Positions 20,837 to 29,213 of a DNA stretch of 32,339 nucleotides are shown one piece after another. The DNA is taken from IMG/VR virus record IMGVR_UViG_3300037258_001209, positions 1 to 32,339 of that record; one strand, given 5' to 3'. A model generated the notes under the pieces. The model ran no database searches and was not told the origin of the DNA. It was given only the letters and a program-made list of their open reading frames with translations. A program made the position numbers and the translations under genes. The DNA comes from a virus. Position 1 is the stretch's first letter. Each line of letters opens with the position of its first letter.

Positions 20837-21790
20837 ATGGCTGATGACGTGCAACTGGCGGTCGGCGCCGATGTGTCGGACGCGCTGTCGGGGATCGGCG
20901 ATTTGCGGCAGGCGGTCGCCGCGGCGGCCGAACCGGTGGCCGCGCTCAACCGCGCGATTGCCGAGACCGGCCGGGCGGCGGGCCGCATCGTTCAGCCGTT
21001 CCGCCGCGCCTTCGACGAGATCGGCCGCGGCTGGGAGAGCGCGGTGGCCGGCCTCGTCGCCGGCACGCTGACCTGGCAGCGCGCCGCCCAGCGCGTCGCG
21101 CTGTCGGTCGAGCGCGGCTTTATCGACCTCGCCGGCAGCGCCCTGTCGCAGGCCGCGGCGGGGCCGCTCGCGGGCCTCTTGGGCCAGGCCGCGCCGGCCG
21201 CCGGCCGCGGCGTCGGCGACGTGCTCGGCGGCGCGGTGGCCGGCCTCTTCGGGGCGCCGCAGCAGCTCGGAACGACCGCCGCGAGCGGCGCCAACACCGC
21301 CGCGCTAGCTGCCAACACGACGGCATTGGCGAGCCTGACCGCCGCGCTCGGCGCCGCGTCGGCGACCAGCGGCGCCGGCGCCGTCGGCGCCCTGGGCGGC
21401 GCGGCGCAGCTCGCCGGCGGCACCGCCGCGGCGACTGGCGGCGGCGGCATCCTCGGCTGGCTCGGCGGCCTTTTCGCGTTCGGCGGCGGCGGCATCGTGC
21501 CGTCGGCGGCCGGCGGCTGGGCCTTGCCGAGCTTCCCCGGCGCCCGCCCCGCCCTGCTGCATGCGCGCGAGATGGTGTTGCCGGCGCCGATCAGCGAGGG
21601 GTTGCAGCGCATGATCGCGGCCGGCGGCGGCGATGCCGGCGGCAGCGGCGGCGGCGACCTGCACCTGCATTTCCACGGCCCCGCCGACGCTCCTTCGGTC
21701 GACCGCTGGTTCAAGGGCCTTCTGGCGCGGAGCCCGGATGTCGTGCGCAACATGCTGCGCTCCAACGCCCTGACGCCGCGCAGCCTGTAG
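20837..21790 (+). CDS. Tail tape measure protein (short)
   Basis: This 317-aa protein sets tail length and helps DNA entry. The N-terminus V-Q-L-A-V-G-A-D-V-S-D-A-L-S-G-I is typical of phage tape measure proteins. The middle is Ala/Gly-rich and amphipathic. The C-terminus has G-G-I-V-P-S-A-A-G-G-W and L-L-H-A-R-E-M-V-L-P-A-P-I, a widespread tape-measure ending, followed by H-L-H-F-H-G. The length is very short for a siphophage and close to the small tape measures of gene transfer agents, so a short tail is expected. Confidence 0.82.
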   Translation: MADDVQLAVGADVSDALSGIGDLRQAVAAAAEPVAALNRAIAETGRAAGRIVQPFRRAFDEIGRGWESAVAGLVAGTLTWQRAAQRVALSVERGFIDLAGSALSQAAAGPLAGLLGQAAPAAGRGVGDVLGGAVAGLFGAPQQLGTTAASGANTAALAANTTALASLTAALGAASATSGAGAVGALGGAAQLAGGTAAATGGGGILGWLGGLFAFGGGGIVPSAAGGWALPSFPGARPALLHAREMVLPAPISEGLQRMIAAGGGDAGGSGGGDLHLHFHGPADAPSVDRWFKGLLARSPDVVRNMLRSNALTPRSL

Positions 21791-21905
21791 CGCTGTCGCA
21801 TCGCGAAGGACACCAGGGAAACACGGCGGTCACCAAGCGGATTTCGCCGTCGTGACCTTCGTGCGCCGGTCGTGCCCTTTTGCGTGAACTTCACGAGGAA
21901 GGTGA

Positions 21906-22574
21906 ATGAGCAACCCGCCGGTGTTTCCGAGCCTGCCCGGCTGGGGCTGGTCGGTGACGAAATCGCCGCGCTTTCAGACGCGCACGCAGCGCGCCGCCTC
22001 CGGCCGCGAGCTGCGCATCCTCGATCAGCAATACCCGATCTGGAGCTTTGCGCTGACCTTTCCGCTGCTGCGCGACGGCAACGACGCGCGCGCCGGCGCC
22101 GGCATCGGACCGGGGGCCGGCTATGACGAGTTGCGCACGCTCGCCGGATTTTTTCTGGCGATGCAGGGCGCCTACGGCAATTTCCTGTTCGCCGATCCGA
22201 CGGACCAGTCCGTCACCGGCGGCTTCACCGGCCTCGGCAACGGTGCGATCCTGTCGTGGCCGCTGGTGCGCCGGTTCGGCCAGAGTTTCTACGAGCCGGT
22301 GCGCGCCGCGGTGAGCGACGGCTCCCAGCCGTTCCGGGTCTATCTCAACGGCGTGTTGCAGACCGGCGGCTACACGCCGCAAAACCTCTCCGGCTACACC
22401 AGCTTTGCCGACACCTTGACCTTCGCGACGCCGCCGGCCGCCGGGGTCTCCGTCACCTGCGACTTCACGTTCTCCTTTCTCTGCCGCTTCAGCGACGACC
22501 GGATGGATTTGGAGAATTTCATGTACCAGCTGTGGCAGGCCAAATCGGTCAAATTCGAGAGCGTACTGCCGTGA
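21906..22574 (+). CDS. Distal tail protein, DUF2460-like
   Basis: This 222-aa protein is the counterpart of gene transfer agent gp12. Patterns include F-P-S-L-P-G-W-G-W-S-V-T-K-S-P-R-F, W-S-F-A-L-T-F-P-L-L-R-D, L-A-G-F-F-L-A-M-Q-G-A-Y-G-N-F-L-F-A-D-P-T-D and a C-terminal F-S-F-L-C-R-F-S-D-D-R-M-D-L-E-N-F. These match the DUF2460 family, which forms the first ring below the tail tube. Ribosome site: AGGAAGG before 21906. The stop overlaps the GTG start of the next gene. Confidence 0.85.
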   Translation: MSNPPVFPSLPGWGWSVTKSPRFQTRTQRAASGRELRILDQQYPIWSFALTFPLLRDGNDARAGAGIGPGAGYDELRTLAGFFLAMQGAYGNFLFADPTDQSVTGGFTGLGNGAILSWPLVRRFGQSFYEPVRAAVSDGSQPFRVYLNGVLQTGGYTPQNLSGYTSFADTLTFATPPAAGVSVTCDFTFSFLCRFSDDRMDLENFMYQLWQAKSVKFESVLP

Positions 22575-23521
22575 GGCCATGTCCGGCGGCACTGGCGACG
22601 TTTCTCGCCGACGGCAGCGACCAGGCGTGGATTGCCGACCTCTACACCTTCGCGCTGAGCGACGGCCTCGTGCTGCGCTACAGCGGCGGCAATGCTGCGG
22701 TGACGGTGGCGGCATCGGGGTTTGCCGATCCCCACAGCCTCAACTACGGCAGCGCGCGGAGTTTTGCGCTGGGGCCGCGGTTTGGGCGGTCGAAAATCGC
22801 GACGAAGGTCGGGGTCGCGCCGGCCGAACTCGACATCGACCTCTTTGCCGGGGCCGGCGACATGATCGGCACCTTCACCGTCGCCGAGGCGGTGCGCATC
22901 GGGCTGTTCGACGGCGCCACCATCGAACTCGACCGGCTGGTCGGTGCCGCGCCGGGTGACGCGAGCCTCGGCTGCCTCACCTGGTTCTACGGCCGCGTCG
23001 CCGAATGCGACATCGGCCGCTCGCGGATCGCGATAAAGGTGAAATCGCTGATGAACCTCTTGGCGGTGCAGCAGATGCCGCGGCGCCTCTTCGCCGCTTC
23101 CTGCAGCCATGTGTTCGGCGACCCGATGTGCGGCTACAACCGCGCGAGCGGCACCGCCGCCGACGGCACCGCCGGCGGCCCGGCGCAGATCACCCTCGCC
23201 GCCGCGGCCGGATCGGGCCAGTCCGGGATTTTTCTAGCGGCGCCGATCGCCGCCGACATCTTCGATTATGTCGAGGGCACGCTGGTCGGGGCGAGCGGCG
23301 CCAATACCGGCCTGACGCGCACGATCGCCGCGATCCGGCCGGACGGCCTCGAAATCGCGCAGTTCAAGCCGTGGCTCTATCCGGTCGCGCCCGGCGACCA
23401 GTTTCACGCGTTGCCCGGCTGCGACCATTCGCTGACCGGCCTCGGCGGCTGCTCGCGGCGCAACAACCTCGCGCGGTTCGGCGGCTTCCCCTACATCCCG
23501 CCGCCCGAGATGGCGTTTTGA
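22571..23521 (+). CDS. Baseplate/tail protein, DUF2163-like
   Basis: This 316-aa protein is the counterpart of gene transfer agent gp13. The start is GTG at 22571, overlapping the previous stop (GTGA). It has L-A-D-L-Y-T-F-A-L-style opening strands, F-A-L-G-P-R-F-G-R-S-K-I and D-I-D-L-F-A-G. The C-terminal half is Cys-rich, with F-A-A-S-C-S-H-V-F-G-D-P-M-C-G and P-G-C-D-H-S-L-T-G-L-G-G-C, then N-N-L-A-R-F-G-G-F-P-Y-I-P. The conserved cysteines may bind a metal or an iron-sulfur cluster, as reported for the gene transfer agent homologue. Confidence 0.87.
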   Translation: MRPCPAALATFLADGSDQAWIADLYTFALSDGLVLRYSGGNAAVTVAASGFADPHSLNYGSARSFALGPRFGRSKIATKVGVAPAELDIDLFAGAGDMIGTFTVAEAVRIGLFDGATIELDRLVGAAPGDASLGCLTWFYGRVAECDIGRSRIAIKVKSLMNLLAVQQMPRRLFAASCSHVFGDPMCGYNRASGTAADGTAGGPAQITLAAAAGSGQSGIFLAAPIAADIFDYVEGTLVGASGANTGLTRTIAAIRPDGLEIAQFKPWLYPVAPGDQFHALPGCDHSLTGLGGCSRRNNLARFGGFPYIPPPEMAF

Positions 23522-23543
23522 GGGTGGCGTTGTGGTCGAATTT

Positions 23544-23735
23544 TCAAACGAGCGAGGGCAGAACGGCTGCGAAGGCCGCGAGAGCCATCGCGAGAACGCC
23601 GGCGCTCGCATACCAACGCAATTCTTGGACGGCCCAAGCGGCGCTCGGCCAGCGTGGTTGGCCGAAAGGCGACCGCATCTTGTCCCGATCGGGCTTCACC
23701 TTCACCTTCGCCTCGGCGTGAACCGCTGAAAGCAT
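23544..23735 (-). CDS. Small membrane protein, antisense cargo
   Basis: This 63-aa protein has a charged N-terminal half (K-V-K-V-K-P-D-R-D-K) and one C-terminal hydrophobic segment (A-S-A-G-V-L-A-M-A-L-A-A-F-A-A-V-L). AAAGGA precedes the ATG, which lies four bases after the stop of the 82-aa gene, so the two form a small leftward operon between DUF2163 and NlpC/P60 genes. No family is recognised. A role in cell-envelope modification or superinfection exclusion is possible, but only by analogy with other small membrane morons. Confidence 0.5.
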   Translation of the reverse strand: MLSAVHAEAKVKVKPDRDKMRSPFGQPRWPSAAWAVQELRWYASAGVLAMALAAFAAVLPSLV

Positions 23736-23739
23736 GGCT

Positions 23740-23988
23740 TCAATCCTTTAACGCCCGATACGCGGCCAGCAATCCGCGGATGCCAAAAATAGCTATCACA
23801 CCGAGATCGATGGCGTCGAACGGATATTCAAGAGGGATGACCCCGAGCATCACCGGTTCATCGCTGCCCCAGAGGAGCAGAAACAACCGTTTCACGCCAT
23901 AGATCGATAGGATCAAAACGCTCGCAAGAACGGCATGCGTGAGGAAAAAAGCCGCCGCGCGCAATGGCCGAAGAAACTCCTCGCGCAT
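23740..23988 (-). CDS. Two-span membrane protein, antisense cargo
   Basis: This 82-aa protein has two predicted transmembrane helices, around residues 13-38 (F-F-L-T-H-A-V-L-A-S-V-L-I-L-S-I-Y) and 60-78 (I-D-L-G-V-I-A-I-F-G-I-R-G-L-L). They are separated by a short loop with W-G-S-D-E-P. The base composition is less GC-rich than the flanking tail genes. It is the first gene of a leftward pair inserted at a junction of the tail module. It could act in superinfection exclusion or lysis control; the sequence gives only the topology. Confidence 0.6.
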   Translation of the reverse strand: MREEFLRPLRAAAFFLTHAVLASVLILSIYGVKRLFLLLWGSDEPVMLGVIPLEYPFDAIDLGVIAIFGIRGLLAAYRALKD

Positions 23989-24043
23989 CCTCGCCTCTCA
24001 AAGATCTGCGCCGCCAGCCTAACACGACCGAGGAGCTTGGTCA

Positions 24044-24490
24044 GTGTCACTCAACTCGCCCTCGGACTTCAGCCGGCGCGATGCTGTCGTTGCCGAGGCA
24101 CAATCGTGGATCGGCACGCCGTTCCACCATGCCGGGCGGATCAAGGGCCCGGCGGGCGGGGTCGATTGCCTGATGCTGCTGGCCGAGGTCTACGAGCGAG
24201 CCGGCGTCACCGGGCCTGTCGCACCGCCGTTCTACGTGCCCGACTGGCACCTGCATCGCGACGCCGAACGCTACATGGAGGGGCTGCTGCCGTACGCCCG
24301 TCCGGTCGATTGCGCATTGCCGGGCGATGTCGCGTTGTTCCGCTTTGGCCGCACGTTCTCGCACGGCGCGATCGTCACCCGGTGGCCGCGCCTGGTGCAC
24401 GCCTATTGGCAGCGCGGCGTCGTCCTCGGCGACGCCGCGCTGCACCCGCTGGCGGGCCGCCCGGTGCGGTTCTTTTCACCCTTCCCCTGA
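24044..24490 (+). CDS. NlpC/P60-family tail peptidase
   Basis: This 148-aa protein is the counterpart of gene transfer agent gp14, a tail-tip peptidoglycan hydrolase. The catalytic Cys lies in G-G-V-D-C-L-M-L-L (C42) and the His in F-S-H-G-A-I-V (H107), followed by V-H-A-Y-W. The N-terminus has the family's A-Q-S-W-I-G-T-P-F-H. The start is GTG at 24044, with AGGAG eight bases upstream. It probably opens the cell wall at infection. Confidence 0.9.
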   Translation: MSLNSPSDFSRRDAVVAEAQSWIGTPFHHAGRIKGPAGGVDCLMLLAEVYERAGVTGPVAPPFYVPDWHLHRDAERYMEGLLPYARPVDCALPGDVALFRFGRTFSHGAIVTRWPRLVHAYWQRGVVLGDAALHPLAGRPVRFFSPFP

Positions 24491-24513
24491 TCCCTGACAC
24501 CTGGTTCCTGGCC

Positions 24514-25875
24514 ATGCACGGCACCGGAAAGGGCGGCGGACCGTCGCCGTTCGTCAACGCCTTCAAGGGCCCCAATGTCAATTCGCTGCGCTACAATACC
24601 TCGCAGTTCGGCAGCCCGCTGCCGCTGTGCTACGGCACCCAGCGAGTGTCGGTCAATCTGCTGGAAGGCTTCAACCTCCAGGGCAGCGGCACCAGCGGCA
24701 GGGGCGGCAAGGGGTTCGGGCCGACCGCGGCGAAAAAGCAGGGCGCCAATTTCTCGGTCGATGTCGCCTTTGCGCTGTGCCAGGGGCCGGTCAATCCGGC
24801 GACCGGCGCGCCGCTCGGCGGCGGCGGCATCAACCGGGTGTGGGCCAACGGCGGCGTCGCGCCGTTCGATTCGGTGGCGATCAACGCCTATGACGGCGGC
24901 GACGCCCAGGCGCCCGACCCGGTGTTCGCAGCCACCGACCCGAACAGTCCGGCGCTGGGCTATTCCGGCACCTGCTACGTCACCGGCACGCCGCTGCAAC
25001 TGGGGTCCACGCCGGCGCTGCCCAACATCAGCTTCGAGGTGTCCGGCTTCGGCTCGGCCGGCAACGGCGGCGCCGGCTGCGGCCCGAATTTCCCGGGCGA
25101 CGCCAACCCCGCCTTCATCATCGAGGATTTGCTGACCAACCCGCGCTACGGCGCCGGCTTTCCAGCCGCCAACCTCGACGTGGCGGGCAGCCTTGCGGAT
25201 TACGGCAATTATTGCCAGGCAGCCGAGCTGGCGATGTCGCTGCTGCTCGACCGGGTGCAGCCCGGCGCCCGCTGGATCGAGGAAATCTGCGACCTCACCG
25301 TCACCGCGCCGGTGTGGTCGGGGGCGGTGTTGAAATTCATCCCGTACGGCGACGGGGCGCTCGCCAACAACGGCGCCACCTGGGCCCCCGACCTGACCTG
25401 GCAGTATGCCTTTGGCGACGGCGATTTCCTCGCCGTCTCGGGGCAAGGGGACGGCGGCAGCGACCCGGTCGTCGTCACCCGCCAGGACCCGGCGACGATG
25501 ACCAACTGGCTGAACCTCGAATACTGGGACGCCGGCAACGGCTACAACCCGGCGATCGTGCCGGTGTGGGACCAGGACCTGATCGACCAGTACGGCATCC
25601 GCAGCGAGCCGCCGGTGCAGGCGCACGATTTCACCAATGCGACCGGCGCCACGCTGTCGGCCCAGCTGCAGTTGCAGCGCAAGGCCTATATCCGCAACAC
25701 CTACAAGTGGAAGCTCGGCTTCCGCTACATGCTGCTGGAGCCGATGGACATCGTGCTGCTGAGCGACGCGACAGCGGGGCTGGCGGACGCGCCGGTGCGC
25801 ATCATCCAGATCGACGAGGACGACAACGGCGAACTGACCGTCACTGCCGAGGAAATCCCCGGCCTCACCCCCTGA
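24514..25875 (+). CDS. Baseplate hub/tail protein, N-terminal gene (Phage-tail_3-like)
   Basis: This 453-aa protein lies in the place of gene transfer agent gp15. The first part has Y-N-T-S-Q-F-G-S-P-L-P-L-C-Y-G-T-Q-R-V. The C-terminal part matches the Phage-tail_3 pattern: I-R-N-T-Y-K-W-K-L-G-F-R-Y-M-L-L-E-P-M-D-I-V-L-L, P-V-R-I-I-Q-I and N-G-E-L-T-V-T-A-E-E-I-P-G. The TIM-barrel domain of gp15 is absent, and the protein stops where relatives continue into a W-G-G-x-x-V-Y-V-S domain. That domain is found instead in the gene at 29214. The start at 24514 lacks a clear ribosome site; the frame is open upstream through the NlpC gene. Confidence 0.78.
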   Translation: MHGTGKGGGPSPFVNAFKGPNVNSLRYNTSQFGSPLPLCYGTQRVSVNLLEGFNLQGSGTSGRGGKGFGPTAAKKQGANFSVDVAFALCQGPVNPATGAPLGGGGINRVWANGGVAPFDSVAINAYDGGDAQAPDPVFAATDPNSPALGYSGTCYVTGTPLQLGSTPALPNISFEVSGFGSAGNGGAGCGPNFPGDANPAFIIEDLLTNPRYGAGFPAANLDVAGSLADYGNYCQAAELAMSLLLDRVQPGARWIEEICDLTVTAPVWSGAVLKFIPYGDGALANNGATWAPDLTWQYAFGDGDFLAVSGQGDGGSDPVVVTRQDPATMTNWLNLEYWDAGNGYNPAIVPVWDQDLIDQYGIRSEPPVQAHDFTNATGATLSAQLQLQRKAYIRNTYKWKLGFRYMLLEPMDIVLLSDATAGLADAPVRIIQIDEDDNGELTVTAEEIPGLTP

Positions 25876-25966
25876 CCGGGCCGCCCGATGGCAGCGCAGC
25901 GGCAACCCCGAGGCCGCGACTCCCGTTGCGTCCTGTGCACCATCCAAATCGTGGAGCTGAAACCGA

Positions 25967-27085
25967 ATGAGCGTGTTGATATCGGACCTGCGGGTCTACG
26001 GCGCCGCCGACATGCCGGAGGCCGACGGTGCGACGGCCGGCGGCGCGATTGATTTTTCGAAACGCATCGAGTTCGGCACCGTCACGACCGCGACGCTTTA
26101 CGATCTGGTCTCGTCGTCGGCCTCCGACACCGCGACGCAGCTCACCTACACCGGCCGCGATGCGACCGGTGTTGTTCAGTCGGAGACGCTGACCGCCAAC
26201 GGCACGACCAAGGTGGCCGGCGCGAAGAGCCTCGAACGGCTGCTGTCGGGCCTCGCCTCGGGTGCCGCGAACGCCTTCGGGGTGACGGCGCCGGGTGGCA
26301 CGCGGGCGGTCGGCGATATCGCGCTGTTGGCGCATACGCTGACGATTGCCGCCCACACGATGCAGACCGGCGCGGCGAATGCGACGAGTGCGGCGCCGGC
26401 AATCGCCAAATTGCAATCGGGCGACGGCGCCACGGTCGCATCCGGCATGGTGTTGCGCACGACCGGCGGCACCGGCCCCAACCAGATCAGGCAGATCCTC
26501 GCGGTCAACCCCGGCGGTCTCGGCGCCGATGTCGTTGCGGTCGACCGCAACTGGGGCACGGTCCCCGATGCGACGACGACCTACGAAGTGGCGCCCGGCT
26601 TCCATTTCGAATCGGCCGGCTCGAACGCCGGCGTCGCGCTGGCCGGCACGACGACCCAGATCACCGGCATCACCCGGCTGTTTGTCGGCGCGGCCGCCGA
26701 TGTCGGCGGCGGGTCGAACCGCGACTATTACGAGAAGGTGTTCGTCAACAACAACAACACGGCGACGGCGCTGACCGGCGCGACGGTCGAGGTCGCCTCC
26801 AACAGCCCGGCCTTGCCGTCGGGCGCGGCATGCGATCTCGGCGTCACCGCCGGCCTCGACGACACCGCGACGGTCGCCAATCGGCAGACGGCGCCCGGTT
26901 CGGTCAGTTTCGTGACGCAGCCGGCGACCGTCGCCGTGCCGACCGGCAACCTGCCGGCCTCGGCCGGCGCCGGCGATGCGGCGGGTGCCTGCGCCGTGTG
27001 GCTGCGCCTCGCGCTCACCGCCGGCACCGCAGCCTATGAAGGCTCGCCCGGCGCGACGCTGCAGATGCAGGGGAGTTCGACCTGA
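25967..27085 (+). CDS. Tail-associated beta-rich protein, unknown
   Basis: This 372-aa protein is rich in Ala, Thr, Gly and Asn, with an N-terminus I-S-D-L-R-V-Y-G-A-A-D-M-P-E-A-D-G and long beta-type patterns. The fragment I-T-R-L-F-V-G-A-A-A-D-V-G-G-G-S-N-R-D-Y-Y is followed by E-K-V-F-V-N-N-N-N. It lies directly after the hub gene and overlaps the next start by one base. It is most likely a virion surface or adhesion protein. I do not recognise a named family. Confidence 0.7.
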   Translation: MSVLISDLRVYGAADMPEADGATAGGAIDFSKRIEFGTVTTATLYDLVSSSASDTATQLTYTGRDATGVVQSETLTANGTTKVAGAKSLERLLSGLASGAANAFGVTAPGGTRAVGDIALLAHTLTIAAHTMQTGAANATSAAPAIAKLQSGDGATVASGMVLRTTGGTGPNQIRQILAVNPGGLGADVVAVDRNWGTVPDATTTYEVAPGFHFESAGSNAGVALAGTTTQITGITRLFVGAAADVGGGSNRDYYEKVFVNNNNTATALTGATVEVASNSPALPSGAACDLGVTAGLDDTATVANRQTAPGSVSFVTQPATVAVPTGNLPASAGAGDAAGACAVWLRLALTAGTAAYEGSPGATLQMQGSST

Positions 27086-27573
27086 TGGCCTCCCGCACCG
27101 CGTGGGCCGCCGGCAACGGCGCCGGCCTCACCTGGACCGCCGCGTTCAACGCCGCCGACCTCGACAGCATGGCGAGCGGCGACGCCGTCTTGTCATCGGT
27201 CGCCGACATCGCCAACGGCACCAACCTCGACCTCTATGCCGATGTCGCGATCCAGCTGACGATCGCGTCCTCGACGATCGCCGCCGGCGCCTATCTCGCG
27301 CTCTACCTCGCCCTGCTGAACCAGGACAGCAGCTACGCCGACGGCGGCTATACCGCCGGCACGCCGGCGGCGCGGGTGCCGGCATGGACACCCATTGGCA
27401 CCGTGCCGCTCTATGCCGCGTCGAGTGTCACCGCGCTGAAGGGGTCGGTTCAGGGCATCGTCCTGCCGCCCGGCAGCTGCCGCTTTCTGCTGCTGAACGA
27501 GAGCGGCTTCACGTTGGCGAGTTCCGGCAACGCGGTCTACTACCGGACCTACAACCTCAACCTGAACAACTGA
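27085..27573 (+). CDS. Small tail-associated protein, unknown
   Basis: This 162-aa protein's ATG shares its first base with the previous stop (TGATG). It has A-A-F-N-A-A-D-L-D-S-M-A-S-G-D-A, then L-D-L-Y-A-D-V-A-I-Q-L-T-I and P-P-G-S-C-R-F-L-L-L-N-E-S-G, consistent with a compact all-beta (jelly-roll-like) subunit. It is probably part of the baseplate or fibre complex with its neighbours. Confidence 0.68.
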   Translation: MASRTAWAAGNGAGLTWTAAFNAADLDSMASGDAVLSSVADIANGTNLDLYADVAIQLTIASSTIAAGAYLALYLALLNQDSSYADGGYTAGTPAARVPAWTPIGTVPLYAASSVTALKGSVQGIVLPPGSCRFLLLNESGFTLASSGNAVYYRTYNLNLNN

Positions 27574-27583
27574 GGCGCCGGCG

Positions 27584-28828
27584 ATGCCGTCGCCAGGCAG
27601 CCTGCTGCGCCGGCCGGCCGGCGCGATCCCGCAGGGCGTCCCGCGTCTCGATCCGGGCGACCCGATCAACCAGCGCCTGGTTGGCCTGTGGCTGCCGGGG
27701 GTGGCGCCGACGACCGATTTCGCCGGCCGCAACGGGACGGCGGCGCCGACCGCGATCGGCGTCATGCCGAGCCGCTACGGCATCGCCGGCGTGTTCGACG
27801 GCAGCACCTCGCAGCTCGACATCGGCACGCCGCCGGCGCCGCCCGGCAACAAAATATGGGTGTCGGCATTGGTCAATTTCACCGGCACCAGCGACCGCAT
27901 CATCATCCAGCGCTACAACTACACGGGGCCGGTCGGCTGGAGCCTGGAGATCTATTCCGGCGACATCATCTTCTACAACACCAACGGCAGCTACCCGACT
28001 TACAGCGCGGCCGCGGCCGGGGCCAATACCTGGCACCAGATCGACGGCATCGACGACGGCACAAACCTGATCCTCTACGTCGATGGCGTCTTGCGCGCGG
28101 CGACGGCGGACGGCGGCAAGAGCCTCGCCAGCGGCGCCCATCTCGTCATTGGTGGCCGTTCGCCGGGCTTTTCCGGCAATTCGTTCGGCGGCCAGATTGC
28201 CCGCGTCGCCTTGCTCGACCGCACACCGCTCGCCAGCGAGATCATGCGCGCCGCATCATCGGCGCGGCTGTGGCCTGGCCTCGTCTTTCCCGGCGACCGC
28301 ATCGCCGACCTCGTCGCCAGCGTCGCCGGGGGCGGCGGCCTGGCGGTCGCCGCGGCGGCGCGGTTGGCGGCGGAGTTTGTCGCCGGCATCGGGCGCGGCG
28401 CAGGGATCGGCATGGAGGCCGCCGCGCGCCGCGCCGCCGGCAGTCGGGCGCCGACCGAATTTGCGGCCGCGGCTTCGGGGTCGGGCCTCGTGTCCGGCGA
28501 GGCGCAAGCGGGCCGGGTGCGGGCCTATGCGGTTCCGGCCGAATGGCTGCGCCGGGCGCGCGGCGTCGCGGCGACGCCGGCCGAGGCCGCGGCGGCGCTG
28601 GCCGCCGGTGCCGTCGTCGCGGTCGAGAGCGGCGGGGCGGCGGCGCTCCTCGTCAGCGCCGGCGCGCGGCTGCCGGTTGAATTTGCCGCCGCCGCCACGC
28701 CTCTCGCCCGGCCGCTGCCGCGGCTGCTCGCCTCGCCCGGCCGCCTGCGCATCCTGGCGACCCCGGGCCGGCGACGCGTGCTGGCGACCCCGGGACGGAC
28801 CCGCACCCTGAAACCGACGGATAGATGA
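27584..28828 (+). CDS. LamG-like tail/fibre protein with Ala-rich C-terminus
   Basis: This 414-aa protein has residues about 30-225 resembling a concanavalin/LamG-type jelly roll (L-V-G-L-W-L-P-G, Y-G-I-A-G-V-F-D-G-S-T-S, W-H-Q-I-D-G-I-D-D-G-T-N-L-I-L-Y-V-D-G, F-G-G-Q-I-A-R-V-A-L-L-D-R). This is a sugar-binding fold typical of fibre-type proteins. The remainder is Ala-rich and ends in three 9-residue repeats rich in P-G-R. It probably binds cell-surface glycans. Confidence 0.7.
   Translation: MPSPGSLLRRPAGAIPQGVPRLDPGDPINQRLVGLWLPGVAPTTDFAGRNGTAAPTAIGVMPSRYGIAGVFDGSTSQLDIGTPPAPPGNKIWVSALVNFTGTSDRIIIQRYNYTGPVGWSLEIYSGDIIFYNTNGSYPTYSAAAAGANTWHQIDGIDDGTNLILYVDGVLRAATADGGKSLASGAHLVIGGRSPGFSGNSFGGQIARVALLDRTPLASEIMRAASSARLWPGLVFPGDRIADLVASVAGGGGLAVAAAARLAAEFVAGIGRGAGIGMEAAARRAAGSRAPTEFAAAASGSGLVSGEAQAGRVRAYAVPAEWLRRARGVAATPAEAAAALAAGAVVAVESGGAAALLVSAGARLPVEFAAAATPLARPLPRLLASPGRLRILATPGRRRVLATPGRTRTLKPTDR
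28730..28810 (+). repeat. Three 27-bp tandem repeats at the end of the LamG-like gene
   Basis: Three in-frame units encode A-[ST]-P-G-R-x-R-x-L. They differ at few positions; the shared core is GCGACCCCGGG in units 2 and 3. Such P-G-R repeats may be an anchoring tail. Confidence 0.7.
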
Positions 28829-28832
28829 CGCC

Positions 28833-29210
28833 ATGCGCCTGGTGACGCCGTTCGACCCGATCGAGGTCGGCGAATTCGATCATTTCGCATTTGATTTCAC
28901 CGCCGATGTCGGCGCCGCGACGATCGTCGCGACGAGCTGGAGCTGCCAGCTCTCCGCCTTCGGCACCGCCGGCGACCCGGCGCCGGCGCAGCGCATCGTC
29001 TCGGCCGCGCCGCAGAACGAGATCGCGCTGCGCTCGGCGCTCGACGGCACATTGGCAACAAAGAGCGGCTTCTTCTCGGTGGCGCTGATCGGCGGCATGC
29101 CGCCATCGGCCGCCGGCGCCACCTACGTGCTGGAAGCGACCGCGGTATTGTCGGATGGCCGCACGTTGAAGCTGAATTCGACGGTGTTGTGCAAATTGCC
29201 GGGGCCGTGA
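28833..29210 (+). CDS. Small tail-associated protein (fibre-adaptor-like)
   Basis: This 125-aa protein begins M-R-L-V-T-P-F-D-P-I-E-V-G-E-F-D, followed by F-A-F-D-F-T-A-D-V-G, W-S-C-Q-L-S-A-F and T-Y-V-L-E-A-T-A-V-L-S-D-G-R-T-L. That is an Ig-like beta-sandwich pattern seen in small phage proteins next to fibre genes. It lies between the LamG-like gene and the second hub gene. An adaptor role is inferred from these neighbours. Confidence 0.62.
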   Translation: MRLVTPFDPIEVGEFDHFAFDFTADVGAATIVATSWSCQLSAFGTAGDPAPAQRIVSAAPQNEIALRSALDGTLATKSGFFSVALIGGMPPSAAGATYVLEATAVLSDGRTLKLNSTVLCKLPGP

Positions 29211-29213
29211 GCG

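Noticed and set aside
23935-24513. A long reading frame from 23935 continuous with the hub gene
   Set aside because: It overlaps the NlpC/P60 gene, which has clear catalytic residues and a good start in another frame.
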